A stretch of DNA of 64,000 bases from Siphonodentalium dalli (taxonomy: Eukaryota > Mollusca > Scaphopoda > Gadilida > Siphonodentaliidae). The position numbers and the translations under genes are program-made. Of the stretch, positions 1 through 11,195 are shown piece after piece. The first letter of the stretch is position 1. Each line of letters begins with the position of its first letter. The notes under the pieces were generated by a model. The model worked only from the letters and a program-made list of their open reading frames with translations, was not told the DNA's origin and ran no database searches. The DNA lies in the NCBI GenBank assembly GCA_032622095.1, contig CP136069.1:201110690-201174689 (forward strand), read 5' to 3'.

Positions 1-153
1 ATACTGGATACAGTACGCTTAATTGATCGAACATCACCCATAGTTGGCATTGTCATTTGCCTGTAAAATAAATTGGCAATTAAACAATTATATTGAACCG
101 GAAAAGTTAGATGCAGTCAAGTTTATATTTTAATTGTTTGCATCCAGGATAAG

Positions 154-602
154 GCATCGAAGTCACCTCTTCGATTGCCAGGGTATGAGGATCTTTAGAT
201 TGACTCCAAGTCACCTCTCCCTTGTCAATGACAAGAGGATTTTTCAAAAACTGAGTGAGCATGAAAATATCATTTTGATAAGTTTTGACAAGAGGACACA
301 ACACTCTCCAAAAAGTAAACACATTAGTTATCACATACATGTATAACGGATTTGTGGAATGGAACTTCAGAGAAAGTTGGCGTTGAAATTCATATATACC
401 GGTACAATAACATGGCAATGACAATACAAACAATGCTATTATGAATAGAGTTACATGCATGTTACATGCATTTTAATAATTGCTCTTATTCTGGAGTCAG
501 CATCGAAGTCACCTCTTCAATTGACAGGGCATGAGGATCTTTGGAATGATTCCAAGCCACCTCTCCCGCATCAATGACATGAGGATTTTTCGAAAACTGA
601 GC
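154..602 (-). repeat. Diverged direct repeat pair, possibly duplicated exons
   Basis: Two copies of a segment of about 100 bp lie at 154-258 and 500-602. On the minus strand both are open in the same frame and keep the shared peptide pattern KNPxVIDxGEVxW followed by SKDPHxLxIEEVTSM. Each copy is preceded on that strand by a CAG that could be a splice acceptor, and followed by GAGGTGACTT, which contains a possible donor. Differences are mostly substitutions without frame change. This could be a tandemly duplicated exon of a host gene or just an old repeat. The protein family is not recognised. Confidence 0.35.
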
Positions 603-1137
603 ATATATTAAATTTATCGTTTTTATCTGTTTTGAACTTTTGACGAGACAGCACTGTCAGATAAGTACTGTTAAAATTTACAAAAGAAGTTACAAGTAAA
701 AGTGGGACCAGCAATTTCTGTTGCGTTACATGTACGGTAGTTAGGATACCACCAGTCATTGAACAGGAATCACTTCTCTATTACTTTCATGGTGTATCAT
801 GGCAATTAAGATTCAGTATCAATGCTTACATTACAATTCAGAAGCAGAACACACAGAACACTGATAAGGTGTCATCACACCAAACACAAAGATTATATAT
901 GGTCTCTTTGATGTTATTTAATTGTTCACCCCACTGACTTATCCTATTTTCAGTAGATAAATAAACCCATATTATATTAAACTGACATCGTTTTTCAATA
1001 CAATGTTACCACCATTACTTTGATAGAGGAAAGTTTATTCTCAAAGAGTATAATTATTTTACATGAACTTTATTTTAATGGTATATAACTATATATCTAA
1101 CAAATGAAGCTGAAAATTCATATTTCATGTGCTGCAG

Positions 1138-1261
1138 GAGCCTTCAAGCTCTGGTAGACACTACAACAACAGTTGAGGCACAAGCAGACATGTTCACTGG
1201 AGAAATGTTATTAGATAGTCCACTTCAGCTGTTTCAGTCAGTTAATAAATTAGAGGAATAA
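1138..1261 (+). other. Exon-like open segment, unidentified
   Basis: After a possible acceptor (TGCTGCAG ending at 1137) the frame stays open for 40 codons and ends at TAA 1259-1261. Its start reads SLQALVDTTTTVEAQ and its end LLDSPLQLFQSVNKLEE, a low-complexity-free composition that looks protein-like. It could be the last exon of a host gene. No family is recognised and no upstream partner exon is identified, so this is weak. Confidence 0.25.
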
Positions 1262-1711
1262 TAGTATGACCACTGCTCCAATCCTGTAGTTAGCCAAAAT
1301 CAAGGCTTCTTTTACCATGATTTTAATGAACAGAGAACAGAAAATTCCTTAGTTGAATATTGTCAGATCACCAATTACAATAATGTGACTTATCATCCAT
1401 CCTCCTTCACAATAACATATTACATGGTAATTTACAAAGCATGTGTATGATATTACACGGCTGAAGATTGTCACACATTTGAGAACTGGTCCATAAATAC
1501 TGTTTGTCATCCACCTTGAATGGGAAATTCAACTCATGGCATTTTGAAGCTACAAATAGTAACATAGCATTACTGTATGGTAGACCTCTACTTCCTGATA
1601 TTTCACATTTTACATCTTGAAAAAATAAATATATGGAGTCAGAATTTTAACTCATTTTTGATGTATGTCATGGTTTGAACTGAACAAAATCTATTATAGC
1701 ATGGATCTTAA

Positions 1712-2104
1712 AGGTACTCAATCTGATTAAGCACCCCTAAATTACTATTTCTTCGGCTTCAGGGGTTAAAAAAATAAATAATTTGAGTCGAGGAACCCAT
1801 CCATCAAAGCTCAGAATGATCAGATCTTGATTTTGTTTTTAATTTGTAATTTTCTCGAGATGTGTACTAATAATTGCAACAAAAACATTTATTCAAACAG
1901 ACGAAGATGGATAACTCTAAAATGAAGCACTGAGAACTTCCTTTTGACGGCATGTTCTGGGCCAGAAACAAGGGATAACAAAACTTCAAAAAATGATATC
2001 TGATCACTCTGAGGGTTGATGCGTCGGTTACTCGACTCGAATCAATTATTTTTTTTACCTCAGAAGCCAAAGTCATTTATGAGGGTCTAATCGGATTGAG
2101 ACCT
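1712..2104. mobile_element. TTAA-flanked MITE, family P, copy 1
   Basis: The element begins AGGTACTCAATC and ends GATTGAGACCT, an imperfect terminal inverted repeat, and is flanked on both sides by TTAA (1708-1711 and 2105-2108). A TTAA duplication is the signature of piggyBac-type transposases. At 393 bp with no transposase it is non-autonomous. Copy 2 at 4779-5123 shares both ends and several internal blocks (for example GAGTCGAGGAA and CATCAAAGCTCAGA). Confidence 0.8.
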
Positions 2105-2108
2105 TTAA

Positions 2109-4025
2109 CATTTAACCAACCATTTTCAGGCATACATCCCGCCACTTGTTGATGAAAATCCACAAATCAGGTTCCAGCTATCTAGGTCACTTGTACCAAT
2201 GTTATTCATATGTCCCAAACATGAAATGACACACTCTATGATTTCCACGCTTCAATTTAAAGATGAATTATCTGTTCCCACAACAAGTATATAGTTTCCT
2301 CGGTATAGCATAAGAGAAATGAATCAAAAACACCTACCTGGGAACACTACTATCAATTCATATTTATTTCCTTATATAATGTGACTATCAAGTTGCCCTG
2401 TGTGACATACATTTGTCACTATTTTTAGAAATAGTTAATGCTCAGAACAAACACGAGCTGTAAACTGTTTAAGTATAATCAATATTAAGTATGCATCAGA
2501 TAAGTGCACAATTGTTTGCCTACTCCAAGTGCAGGTGTTGTTTGGTTTTGTATTTACTACACACCAATATTCAATCAAGTAATAATATGTATCCACTATC
2601 TAGGCAAGTTAGTTATATATTGAACATGGCAAGAAATTAAATTAATTCTCTGGTACTGGATAGGCTTTCATGCATGATGTCAAATATGTTGCGAGTCTCA
2701 ATGACATCAGGATTGCACTATCGTGGACAAGCTAAAAATTTATACCAACAATGTAATTGAATTTACGAAATAGACCAAAATATTGCAGCTGTGTAATTAG
2801 ATGTAAAATAAAATAAAGCTTTATTCCACACCTATTGACTATTCAACCAAATCTCATCATAGAATACCTATTATTTTATGCCTCTAGTGGAATAGAAGCC
2901 AGAACTATTTTTGTTGATGTTGTCACCAAGACAGGTGATAAACAGCTATTAAAGGTACATTTAGTATGTCAACAACCAGCTTCAGGTGATGTCCCAATCA
3001 TAACCGGTTATCCATCAGACTTAAATCACAATAAAGGTAGCTGACTCATGGATTGACACAACCGTGTAGAATAAATACAGAACACAACTTGTACCATAAT
3101 CTCAAATATTTTATCAAAATCATGGTGGACAGTGAATAATTACATTCTGCTCGAGTTTTTCTGTCACAAAATATATCCATGCACCTTCTGCAACGAGTTC
3201 ACTTGATGAAAGATTCTCGATGACACTAGGGGTAACTTAATTTTAGGATCCTGCAAATATTAAAATAAATCATATTCAATTAAACATGCTGCTGCATGAG
3301 TATATGATTCATATTCGATTCAACATCAGCAAAGAATATATCTATATAATATCCCTGTTGAGCTTCGCAGTGCTAAAATGAGTGTTCCGTAAGAAGCACA
3401 CATCGATGGCATTGAAGTAGAGTCATACGCACCCCCTCGTTATGAGAGTAGTTCATCTGGATGATTGATTTCAGCATCCTGACCGACTGTACATGTGCAT
3501 GTAGGTTGTAATACATGTGAATCCGATCATGTAGCCCCAAAGCCCCGCAAAATTAAAAGATTAGTTGAAATGCAAAGTAACATCATTATATTTTACTCAC
3601 AGACACAGACTGCCATTGGAAATGTTTTGTCCTCTCACAAATGCCAGATTTATGGCGAAGTTGTCTTGCAGCAAATTCAGAGGATCACATCACTCATTCT
3701 TACGATAAGCTGAGGTTATCTGCAAAAATTAGTAAACACTTATTACAATATAGTTTTCATCAGAAAAAGCTATTACTCAGACTAGTTATTTAATTGCAAT
3801 TGTATACATACACATGAAATCTGAAAATTGGCCACAGCAATAACTTCCAGGGCTATAAAATCACATATGTACTTCACCAACATTCATCAGGGACGTGAAT
3901 GGAGCGTCTCCATTGGGGAGGGATGCACCTTGAATTTGAAATGTATAAAGCCACTCTTCCCACACCCACCTCCTAAAATATCCAACACATGTTGTATTAT
4001 ATCAGACAAGAAGTCAAATTTGTTT
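2109..4025. other. AT-rich stretch with weak exon-like segments
   Basis: Two plus-strand segments look exon-like. One is 2888-2954, with acceptor CTCTAG, donor GTACAT and peptide EARTIFVDVVTKTGDKQLLK. The other is 3603-3713, with acceptor ACTCACAG and a frame containing SSHKCQIYGEVVLQQIQRIT before a TGA. Neither matches a family I recognise, and they lie downstream of a segment that ends in a stop, so one gene model is not supported. A 30-bp piece at 3464-3492 repeats the 3' region of the SINE at 4038-4330. Confidence 0.3.
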
Positions 4026-4342
4026 TCAAGTTGGAGCAGGGGCCCCCGGTGGTCGAATCGGTAGAGTGCCAGGTGTATTACACCGTCACAGGCGGTCCAA
4101 CGCTGACGAAGCTGGTTCAAACCCCGTCATAGGAAGGGTGACTGGAATCGTGTATCTGGGCAAGTTTGTTAGTTGCTTTCTGGGGGTTGGTGGTTTCTAC
4201 ACGCAGTGGGACGATTTCTTGGTGAAGTCAAGCCTCTGATTGATTTCAGCATCCTGACCGACTGTAAAATTGAATACGTCAGGTGTGGCCTAGCGCTGGA
4301 ATGACGATAAACCCTAATAAACCAAACCAATCAAGTTGGAGC
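4026..4342. repeat. SINE target-site duplication (4026-4037 and 4331-4342)
   Basis: TCAAGTTGGAGC occurs exactly at both flanks of the SINE, so the insertion is recent enough for both copies to remain unmutated. Confidence 0.9.
4038..4330 (+). mobile_element. tRNA-derived SINE with 12-bp target duplication
   Basis: The head (about 4042-4130) looks like a tRNA: an A-box-like stretch GGTCGAATCGGTAGAGTGCC and a good B box GGTTCAAACCC at about 4114-4124, the two internal RNA polymerase III promoter parts. The body continues to an A-rich tail CTAATAAACCAAACCAA. The 12-bp sequence TCAAGTTGGAGC is present directly before (4026-4037) and after (4331-4342), a clear target duplication from LINE-driven retroposition. 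The source tRNA is not assigned. Confidence 0.9.
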
Positions 4343-4778
4343 CAGTTAAAATTGTGAATTGGAACATAAGTACCACTAGAATGTCTGCTGAACAGTCTCT
4401 TTAACGACACTAACTTATGATGAACTTATCTTGGCCATTTATGTCGCAAGCATCCATAGCGACTCAACTCAAATGTTGAGTTATGTTCTGCATGAAACGG
4501 GAAAAAAAGAAGATAAAATAAAAAAGAGTATTCTCTGTATATGAGCTTTGGTAGCAAGTAAAGTGCAAGTGTACTCTGACCGACTTTAAATTCGCAGGTG
4601 CACATATTCCCATGGTAATAAATATCTGTGCCATTTAAAAAAAATTAACAAAAAATGTAGGAATAATGCAGTTTCCCATGGTACTAAATGTCTGAAAGTT
4701 TTGAAACAATTGACCAAAAATTATAGGAACAAAAGCTCAAACTAATACCCCTGTATAATCTATTGACAATCATCTTAA
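4343..4778. other. AT-rich spacer, nothing recognised
   Basis: No gene, repeat or RNA signal seen between the SINE and the second family P MITE. Confidence 0.5.
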
Positions 4779-5123
4779 AGGTACTCAATTGGATAAAACT
4801 CCTCTCAATTACTATTTCAATGGCTTCGCTGGCTTCGGGGGTAAAAACTATTTGATTCGAGTCGAGGAAGGCACCCATCAAAGCTCAGATTTATTAGATA
4901 TCGATTTTAGAAATCTATTATTTGTCATTATCTGGAATACTAAATTCCATTGAACAAAATGTTGCTATACAACAGATTTTGGGCAATTATATACGATAGT
5001 TCACAGTCGTTAGCATTATTTTTGGATAATTATTTGATTCTGATAACTAAAGTGACCTTTGATAAAATTTTGTTGTTGTTGGAATCTGTTGAGATGGGGA
5101 CCCTCTTATCGGATTGAGTACCT
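4779..5123. mobile_element. TTAA-flanked MITE, family P, copy 2
   Basis: It begins AGGTACTCAATTGGATAA and ends TTATCGGATTGAGTACCT, with TTAA at 4775-4778 and 5124-5127. The ends match the 1712-2104 copy; the interior is about 50 bp shorter and diverged. There is no transposase ORF. Confidence 0.85.
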
Positions 5124-5127
5124 TTAA

Positions 5128-6760
5128 GTCAAAAAGGGGGATAACTAAAAACAATTGGACAGACTTCATAATCACAGGTCCACAGGTTATCATTGTGGTT
5201 GCTTCTGTGCCAAGTTTCATGGAAAATGATTAAAAATGACTGAGAAATACTCTGCACAAATTTGTGTCCATGGACAGAAGGAGGGCTAAGATGTTTCCAG
5301 TATAACCCCCCACAACTTGCAGGGGGAGGGGGTATAATAATAATTTTCGAGGGCATTAAATAATGTCCCGACAGTCAAGGACCACAAATAGGTCCAAGGC
5401 CTTTCAATAAAACATAACACTCATGCATGTTATTATTATTAGTACAACTCCGTCAGTGTGTGATCGGTGACACAGAATTCACTGGGCCGTGTGAGAACAT
5501 TTGAAATTTGAACATACAAATTGCAAAATCCTATAGCATCTATTGAGTAGCCTCAAGGTTTTAGAAACTTCAGACCTGACCTGTTGGTCTAACACAAACT
5601 ATTCCACACTAATAGATTGTTTGATAATCAATCTACAAAAAGATTTCAACCTATTGATTCTTGTGAAATTTCCGACTATAAATGTTCATGTCTGGAATTA
5701 AACGATATTTAGAACAGTTGAAAATTTTTACCAAGGTTGATGGACATAGGTTAATTGTAGCATTACCAGTCTCTCCCCCGGCTATAGGCTGATATGATAT
5801 TCGCCGGACATTCGAATGATATACTTCAAATGATACCCTTTTGCTGTATACATTGGTCTTTATATCCAGTGATTCTGTCAGGCTACTTTATGCAAGTCGA
5901 ATTCCTGTTTTCACAGACCTGCGACTGACGCGTGCGACAACTGAGCTTGTGGCTGATGCAGTTAAACCCGTTCGATTTAAAAATGTGCTTAACTGTGTCA
6001 GCCACAACCCCAGTGATTTATATAATATATATGATTTGAAACGTTGCACCTATATATATAAACCCATCTAGCCTCGTGCATCAGCCGCATGTCTGTAAAG
6101 GCAACTTTGTACCAACATAGGTTGGCAGTCTATACATTTGTATATATTGAATTTGTGTACACCACTCTCTGTCGAGACTAAGTCTGCTTTAAGTATTTGT
6201 GACTATATTTATATACTGGTACGTACATGTATATACATCGTTCGTTCGAAGAGAGGTCCCTGTCGGTAATTGCCGCTCAGAAAATGCTGCGCATGACATG
6301 TTCATCTGAATGGCGATCACCACCACCGGGCATTGCAGTAAAAAGGGCAGTTCGTTCAAAGGGAACGAAGCCCCATGGCTACCCATGGACTTGCTATTGA
6401 CAGTATTATAAGTAGAGGTGGAGATATTTATTCTTTTGAGGTTTCGACACTAGTTTCCAACAACTGTGGTCTGTGATAACTTGTTTGAGCTATAAAAGGT
6501 GCAAAAACTAATTTTGGCTTTTGATGACTTGTGCATATTCCATAAATTCGAAATTAGGTGTTGTTGGAACTTGGAAATGAAATAATATTATCTACTTTGT
6601 GAGCTTTCCGACAACCACGATTCAATCATAAGTGGAAGGAGTTTCATCATAGGAAGTAACCGATAGTTAGACTGCACATGCTCACGTCAAAAAATATTAT
6701 CAAGCATCGTTTGATTTTAGATTCAAAATTGTGTTGTATCCACTTGTGACGTAATCGCAG
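5128..6760. other. Non-coding stretch, nothing recognised
   Basis: No ORF with motifs, no transposon ends and no RNA gene seen. Short open frames are uninformative. Confidence 0.45.
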
Positions 6761-6837
6761 TCGTGTGTACATACAAATCCTGGCTGGAAAGATCGCAGGG
6801 TAGTCAATCACATGATATACAAACAACCTACTCAGTC

Positions 6838-7400
6838 AGGTGGTGGTGGGGGGGGGGGGGGGTCGGAAAAAAATTTCAGGCAGGTATGGCATTTTTCCCC
6901 TTTCGATCATTTTTTGTACTCACCCACCCCCACCGCCAAATTGTTTTCCATTTTCGACAGTTTTTTTCCGACCATTTTTTGACACCCACCCCCCCCCTTT
7001 TAACACTAAAACAGAGATTTGCGGGGGGAAATTCACTGTAAACAGCTGTATATGAATTTCTGTGCATACTATTTATCATGGATGTTAACATGGACATGTA
7101 AATAGGAATGAGTCATTTTGAGGTCATTCGGCCAAAAAAACATGGCAGCCATCTTGGATTTCAAAATTTGCAACAAAATACAACACGATAACTGCCTGCA
7201 GTCAGTTTATCAGTTAGAATTACATTATTCCTCTCATTCAAAGTGGTTTTTGAAGCCCAAATCATTGCCAAAACACTAATAAACAAGCAGGAAATTGTTT
7301 ATTTAGTTGCGGAAAAATTTGCTTGTTGGTGGCTTTGACCACCCACCCACCCCGGCATACTTGCCGGAATTTTTTTTTTCACCCCCCCCCCCTCGATTCA
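6838..7400. repeat. G/C homopolymer-rich low-complexity DNA
   Basis: Runs of G (about 6846-6863) and C (about 6986-6999, 7382-7392) lie close to motifs such as TTTTTCCGACCATTTTTTG and its inverted partners. The short ORFs here are translations of homopolymers and are rejected. Confidence 0.6.
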
Positions 7401-7499
7401 GCTGGACAAAACAAGTCTCCACTACTTAACCGTGGTGTGTTTAGCGTTGCCACCGCGGCCAAAATACAAAACCTTCTACAGCGATGCTCCACCTACTAA

Positions 7500-7790
7500 C
7501 TACAGTTGGGCCGCAGTGTACTTGCCATTCGGCCATGGTGTACATGTAGTTGCCACGGTGTACGTTCATTAAACTGAAAAAAGACGATACAAACTAGAAA
7601 TCTAACCATGTTGTACATGCTATTCGGCTCCATTGTAGTTGCCTTTCGGCCATATAGTGCACTTGCCATTCGGCCGCAGTGTATATACTTGCCGTTCGGC
7701 CGTGGTGTACTTGCCGTTCGGCCGCTGTTTATTTGCCGTTCGGCCGCATTGCTCAACTGCAACAGTTACAAACTCTTGACTCCGTGGCCG
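7500..7790. repeat. Degenerate minisatellite with CGGCCG core
   Basis: The motif TTGCCRTTCGGCCGYNGTGTA recurs in units of roughly 20-26 bp (for example 7690-7700, 7713-7723, 7734-7745), with an inverted copy (GGCCGAATGGCAA) near 7783. The ORFs across it on both strands are repeat translations. Confidence 0.7.
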
Positions 7791-8737
7791 AATGGCAAAT
7801 ACAACATGGTGCCAATGGACAATTGTTTTGTCCGACAGTCCAGCGGGTACGAGTACTAGTACAATATCAATTATCATCATGTATGACAACATGATGTCAA
7901 CATCGCAATCATGATCTCATCGGGCCACGATTCCTCCACAAGTTTACTCCAGAAAGCTGTCAGTTATGATTGTATCATGGTCGTCTGAATGTTCACTTAT
8001 AGGCAGATATTAATAAATAATATAAATGTATTTTAATTATTTATCACTCACTGTTCAGAACTCGACAGAATTTCACTGAAAGTTCCAGAATGCCTGTGCT
8101 TGCAGGTTGTCACTGAGTGAGAATTTTTACGGCAGAAATAGAAAGGTCAAGGACGGTTTCCGGTCGCAGGGAAAGGTAATTTCCGGACACATTTGTTCGA
8201 TACTTTTACCGGATTCCGGCTTCCATACAAGATTAAATAACTTTTGAAATTTGGATATATAGTTATTAGTTCCAACTACGAGTATAAAATAACATTACCA
8301 ATTGATGATGAGTCGAGTGCAAATTCTAGGACTAACGCAATAGCCTACTGTTTCGTGGAATTTACCTTCAATAAACATTCTGTACGAAATATCTAATTAC
8401 GTTCTTCGTATGTTTGCATAAATAGTCTCACCTTTACTAAAAATATTCTTCTTGTATAACGGCTCAAATTCAGTGGTCTTGGTCCTTATTGGAGTCGAAA
8501 CTGTGATCAACACCAACAAGCCAATATGGCTACCACGAGACAACGTGTTTTATCAGTGCGCATGCGTGGTACTCGATACACATATCTGTTCAAGTGTTTA
8601 CACATATATGTGTAAATATAGAAAAACATACACAACATGTGTATACACATGTATACAATAATGTATAGATATTGAAGGTACACACCATGTGTCCAGTGCC
8701 AATGGCATTCTACCTACACAGTAGTTTGCAGAGAGTA
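7791..8737. other. AT-rich stretch, nothing recognised
   Basis: No gene or repeat family is recognised. A short ACATGTGTATACAC-type palindromic cluster lies at about 8575-8660. Confidence 0.45.
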
Positions 8738-9006
8738 CAAATATGGATATCATTGGAACCGGCTCATTGACCACATTGTGATGGTTACAGTTATGCCCTG
8801 TGCCAATGCATTCTCTTATATATGCGAGTCGACCATAGGTCGCCTCGCATATATAAGAGAATGCATTGGCCTAAAAAAAAACTTTTTACCATTTTTTCTT
8901 ACATTCTTTAACAATTTTATAATTTTTAATGTGTTAAGCCAATGTATTCTCTTATATATGCGAGGCGACCTATGGTCGACTCGCATATATAATAGAATGC
9001 ATTGGC
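8738..9006. mobile_element. Hairpin MITE, family A, left part (split by LTR element)
   Basis: From TACAAATATGGATATC onward this matches the interior of the complete family A copies at 42097 and 44496. It carries both 69-bp hairpins (8802-8870 and 8938-9006) with the usual AT-rich linker. The outer left end is missing. The element continues after the LTR retrotransposon at 17400-17429. Confidence 0.85.
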
Positions 9007-9756
9007 TGTGCCAATACGGGTACATATAACTCTTAAGGCTATCAGAACGGTTTGATATTTTATATATAACAAAGTCAATAATGTTCAATCATCGGTATCT
9101 GGGTTTCTCTTCCTGTCGTCTGCTTGGGTTGGGATCTTCTTCCGTCTTCATAGGTTGGATGTATCTGCTTGTCTTCTACTCGGTTGAGTTCCGGTTGAGT
9201 TTATCTTCCTGTCGTCTCATGTTCTTCTTCCGCCGGCGCATCAGTGAGATGTTGTTAGGATCACAAGATCATCGTGTTTACCTTGTATCTTCATCCATCC
9301 TTCTAGCTGCTTTTCTCTGGCGTCCGAGAATTTGTTGTTACTATCGGGTAGCTGGTTAGAACTGTCTTCTCATGTTGGCTTGCTTCCTTCTAAAATACCC
9401 AGTGTCTGCTAATGACGGCCATGTGTATTTTCACGGCGCGTCGGTTCATCGTACTTAGGGTAATTGAGTTATCGTCATCTCCCCATGGGTCCTATTAACT
9501 CTCCTGGTTTCAGTAGCTTTCTAGGCGATACATCTGGTCTTGCTAATCCTCAAGACCGTGTTCTGTTTACTCCACAAATCATTTCCCTATGTTATTGCAT
9601 GGACGCTCGCTAATTCGATTTGGTGCTCAGTACTTTTGTGATCTAGATGTGGTCAACAGCGACGCTGATATGTGTGGTAATCGAGCGCCCCTCTGACAGA
9701 GATTTCCTATCTTCTTCCCGGGTTGAAAGTTATGTCCCTGTGGTTGTCTTGGCACA
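9007..9756 (-). repeat. 3' LTR
   Basis: 750 bp, TG...CA with an 8-bp inverted terminal repeat (TGTGCCAA/TTGGCACA). By eye it is the same as 16650-17399 over its whole length at an offset of 7643. Confidence 0.96.
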
Positions 9757-9775
9757 TTACTCCTTCACTTTTTCG
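9757..9775 (-). promoter_or_regulatory. Polypurine tract for plus-strand priming
   Basis: On the minus strand a purine-rich run GAAAAAGTGAAGGAG ends just before the 3' LTR, the expected place for plus-strand DNA priming in LTR elements. Confidence 0.75.
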
Positions 9776-9777
9776 AT

Positions 9778-10098
9778 TTAAAGTTGATCTTGAAATCGCA
9801 AGTCCAATTCGTCGCTGCGCAGCAGGTCGATGATTCGTCGAAGTGTTTCGCAACAGCGGCATCGGCGATGGATAGCTGGTTCGATGTCGGTCGTCTCCGT
9901 GTAGATCGGGTCGTCTGGGCGTCTCTCAGACAACTCCGACCCACTGGCTGTGACTCTTTCGGTGTAAAACTATGATTGAAATTTCATGGCGTCGTCATTT
10001 TCGTCATCATCGGACGTCGAGGTATTTTCGTCCTCAATGTCCGAGTATGGGGTAGGTTCTGACAACTGGTCGACCCTTGTTCCACCGCCATGGTCAGC
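9778..10098 (-). CDS. Possible third ORF / exon downstream of pol (acidic)
   Basis: On the minus strand one frame is open from a good splice-acceptor-like sequence (TTGAGTATTACAG ending at 10099) to TAA at 9778-9780, broken once by TAG at 9970-9972. The first part is very acidic (SDIEDENTS, SSDDDENDD). The second contains LSERRPDDP and a cysteine pair region (RCRCCETL). There is no suitable ATG, so expression would need splicing or readthrough. A stretch of about 50 bp around LSERRPDDP is also present in the minus-strand ORF at 57102-57695, in the same coding sense. The function is unknown. It could be an accessory ORF, a captured sequence or a decayed reading frame. Confidence 0.4.
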
Positions 10099-10560
10099 CT
10101 GTAATACTCAAACGGATATTTGTGTGAGGTTTGAGAACAAATGACACAGTCAGAATACACAATGGTTAATTTTCCAATTTATCGGTATCGCTTGAGGGTC
10201 GTCAGATCGGCCCAATACGAAAATGGAATTTACAACTAATTATATAGATGGATTTGTTGACGAACAGTTTAAACACCAGATAAGTCGGGGTGATTGATTT
10301 CAATTATCAAAACGTATGACTGAATGTCGGGATTTATAGTCCCTATTCAACGCTTGCTATAATCATTCTGATGATTATACAACTATAATACCCTGGACAT
10401 CGTTATGCAACAATTAATATTTGAAATATATGAAATGCATAAATGTCTATATACATGCAAATGATTCTGATATCCGCGCAACAATAATTACGGAGGAAAT
10501 TCGGAATACATTAATATACGATACATAATTAATACTAATCCAAATCCGCCACAGATGTGG

Positions 10561-10851
10561 TCAGCCTCTGACGGCTATAATTGGATATACATGTAGGCGT
10601 TCCTGAGTGTTGTCCCGGAATAGCGCAGACGGCTTTGGTGCATCCGTCTCCATTGCTTCGTCGATGGGTTCTTTGAACACGGCATTCAGGATATCCTCAG
10701 GTCGCTGGTCTAACTGCTTACTATACATAATGGCTAACCTTGGCAACTGATGTTTAACAAATTTCCACCAGAATCGGTGGGTCAAGATAATGAAAATTAC
10801 TACTGTAACTACGTTACTAGGGCAAAATACCACCCTGGCCATCTCTACCAT
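10561..10851 (-). CDS. Small ORF after pol with a membrane segment
   Basis: This 96-codon ORF starts at ATG (10849-10851) and lies between pol and the 3' LTR, where some LTR elements carry an env or accessory gene. Near its N-terminus is a hydrophobic run VVTVVIFIIL followed by basic and aromatic residues, consistent with one membrane-spanning segment. The rest is polar, with no cysteines, furin-type site or fusion peptide that would support an envelope protein. A possible donor (GTATAT at 10590-10585) would join it in frame to the acidic segment at 10098. That splice is an inference only. Confidence 0.45.
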   Translation of the reverse strand: MVEMARVVFCPSNVVTVVIFIILTHRFWWKFVKHQLPRLAIMYSKQLDQRPEDILNAVFKEPIDEAMETDAPKPSALFRDNTQERLHVYPIIAVRG

Positions 10852-11195
10852 TCATTGGGGTAATACTTTTTCGTTCACTAAGTCAGTCGTGAGCATATTT
10901 TCGATCGTGTTTATTTGAGCGGGGTGCGCTCAAACGTAGTAACCCTAAGGGTGGCGGCGTGCACGTTATCTCTCGGTGCGCGATTGCAAAGTTCAAAGCT
11001 TTATTTATTAAATCGTCATGCGCACGTGCCGGGTTTCATGGGGCGCGCGACCTGTCATTGATCCGAACATGACTATTTATTCGCGATTCGGTCTGGGGCG
11101 TTGGGCTAACTATTTTCAACATTTACGAAGCCAGGTTAGGTTTGCCAATAAGCCAGTTAAGGGTAGGGTCGCATTCTTCTGTAATGGACCCCAGG
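10852..11195 (-). other. Untranslated region between pol and the small ORF
   Basis: This lies inside the LTR element. No motif is recognised beyond local G/C-rich sequence (10910-11060). Confidence 0.5.

Larger units (their letters stand above)
1..1711. other. AT-rich non-coding stretch
   Basis: No convincing gene. The stretch holds a diverged direct repeat (154-258 and 500-602) and one exon-like segment (1138-1261), each listed separately. Short open frames elsewhere show no recognisable motif and look like chance. Confidence 0.5.

Noticed and set aside
6763-7097. Proline/glycine-rich ORFs on both strands
   Set aside because: Created by G and C homopolymer runs.
9081-9359. 92-codon plus-strand ORF in each LTR
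   Set aside because: It is identical in both LTRs only because the LTRs are identical, has no motif, and lies antisense to the element.
10561-10851. Envelope gene of an endogenous retrovirus
   Set aside because: Only one hydrophobic segment and 96 codons; no signal peptide, cysteine pattern, cleavage site or second membrane anchor.
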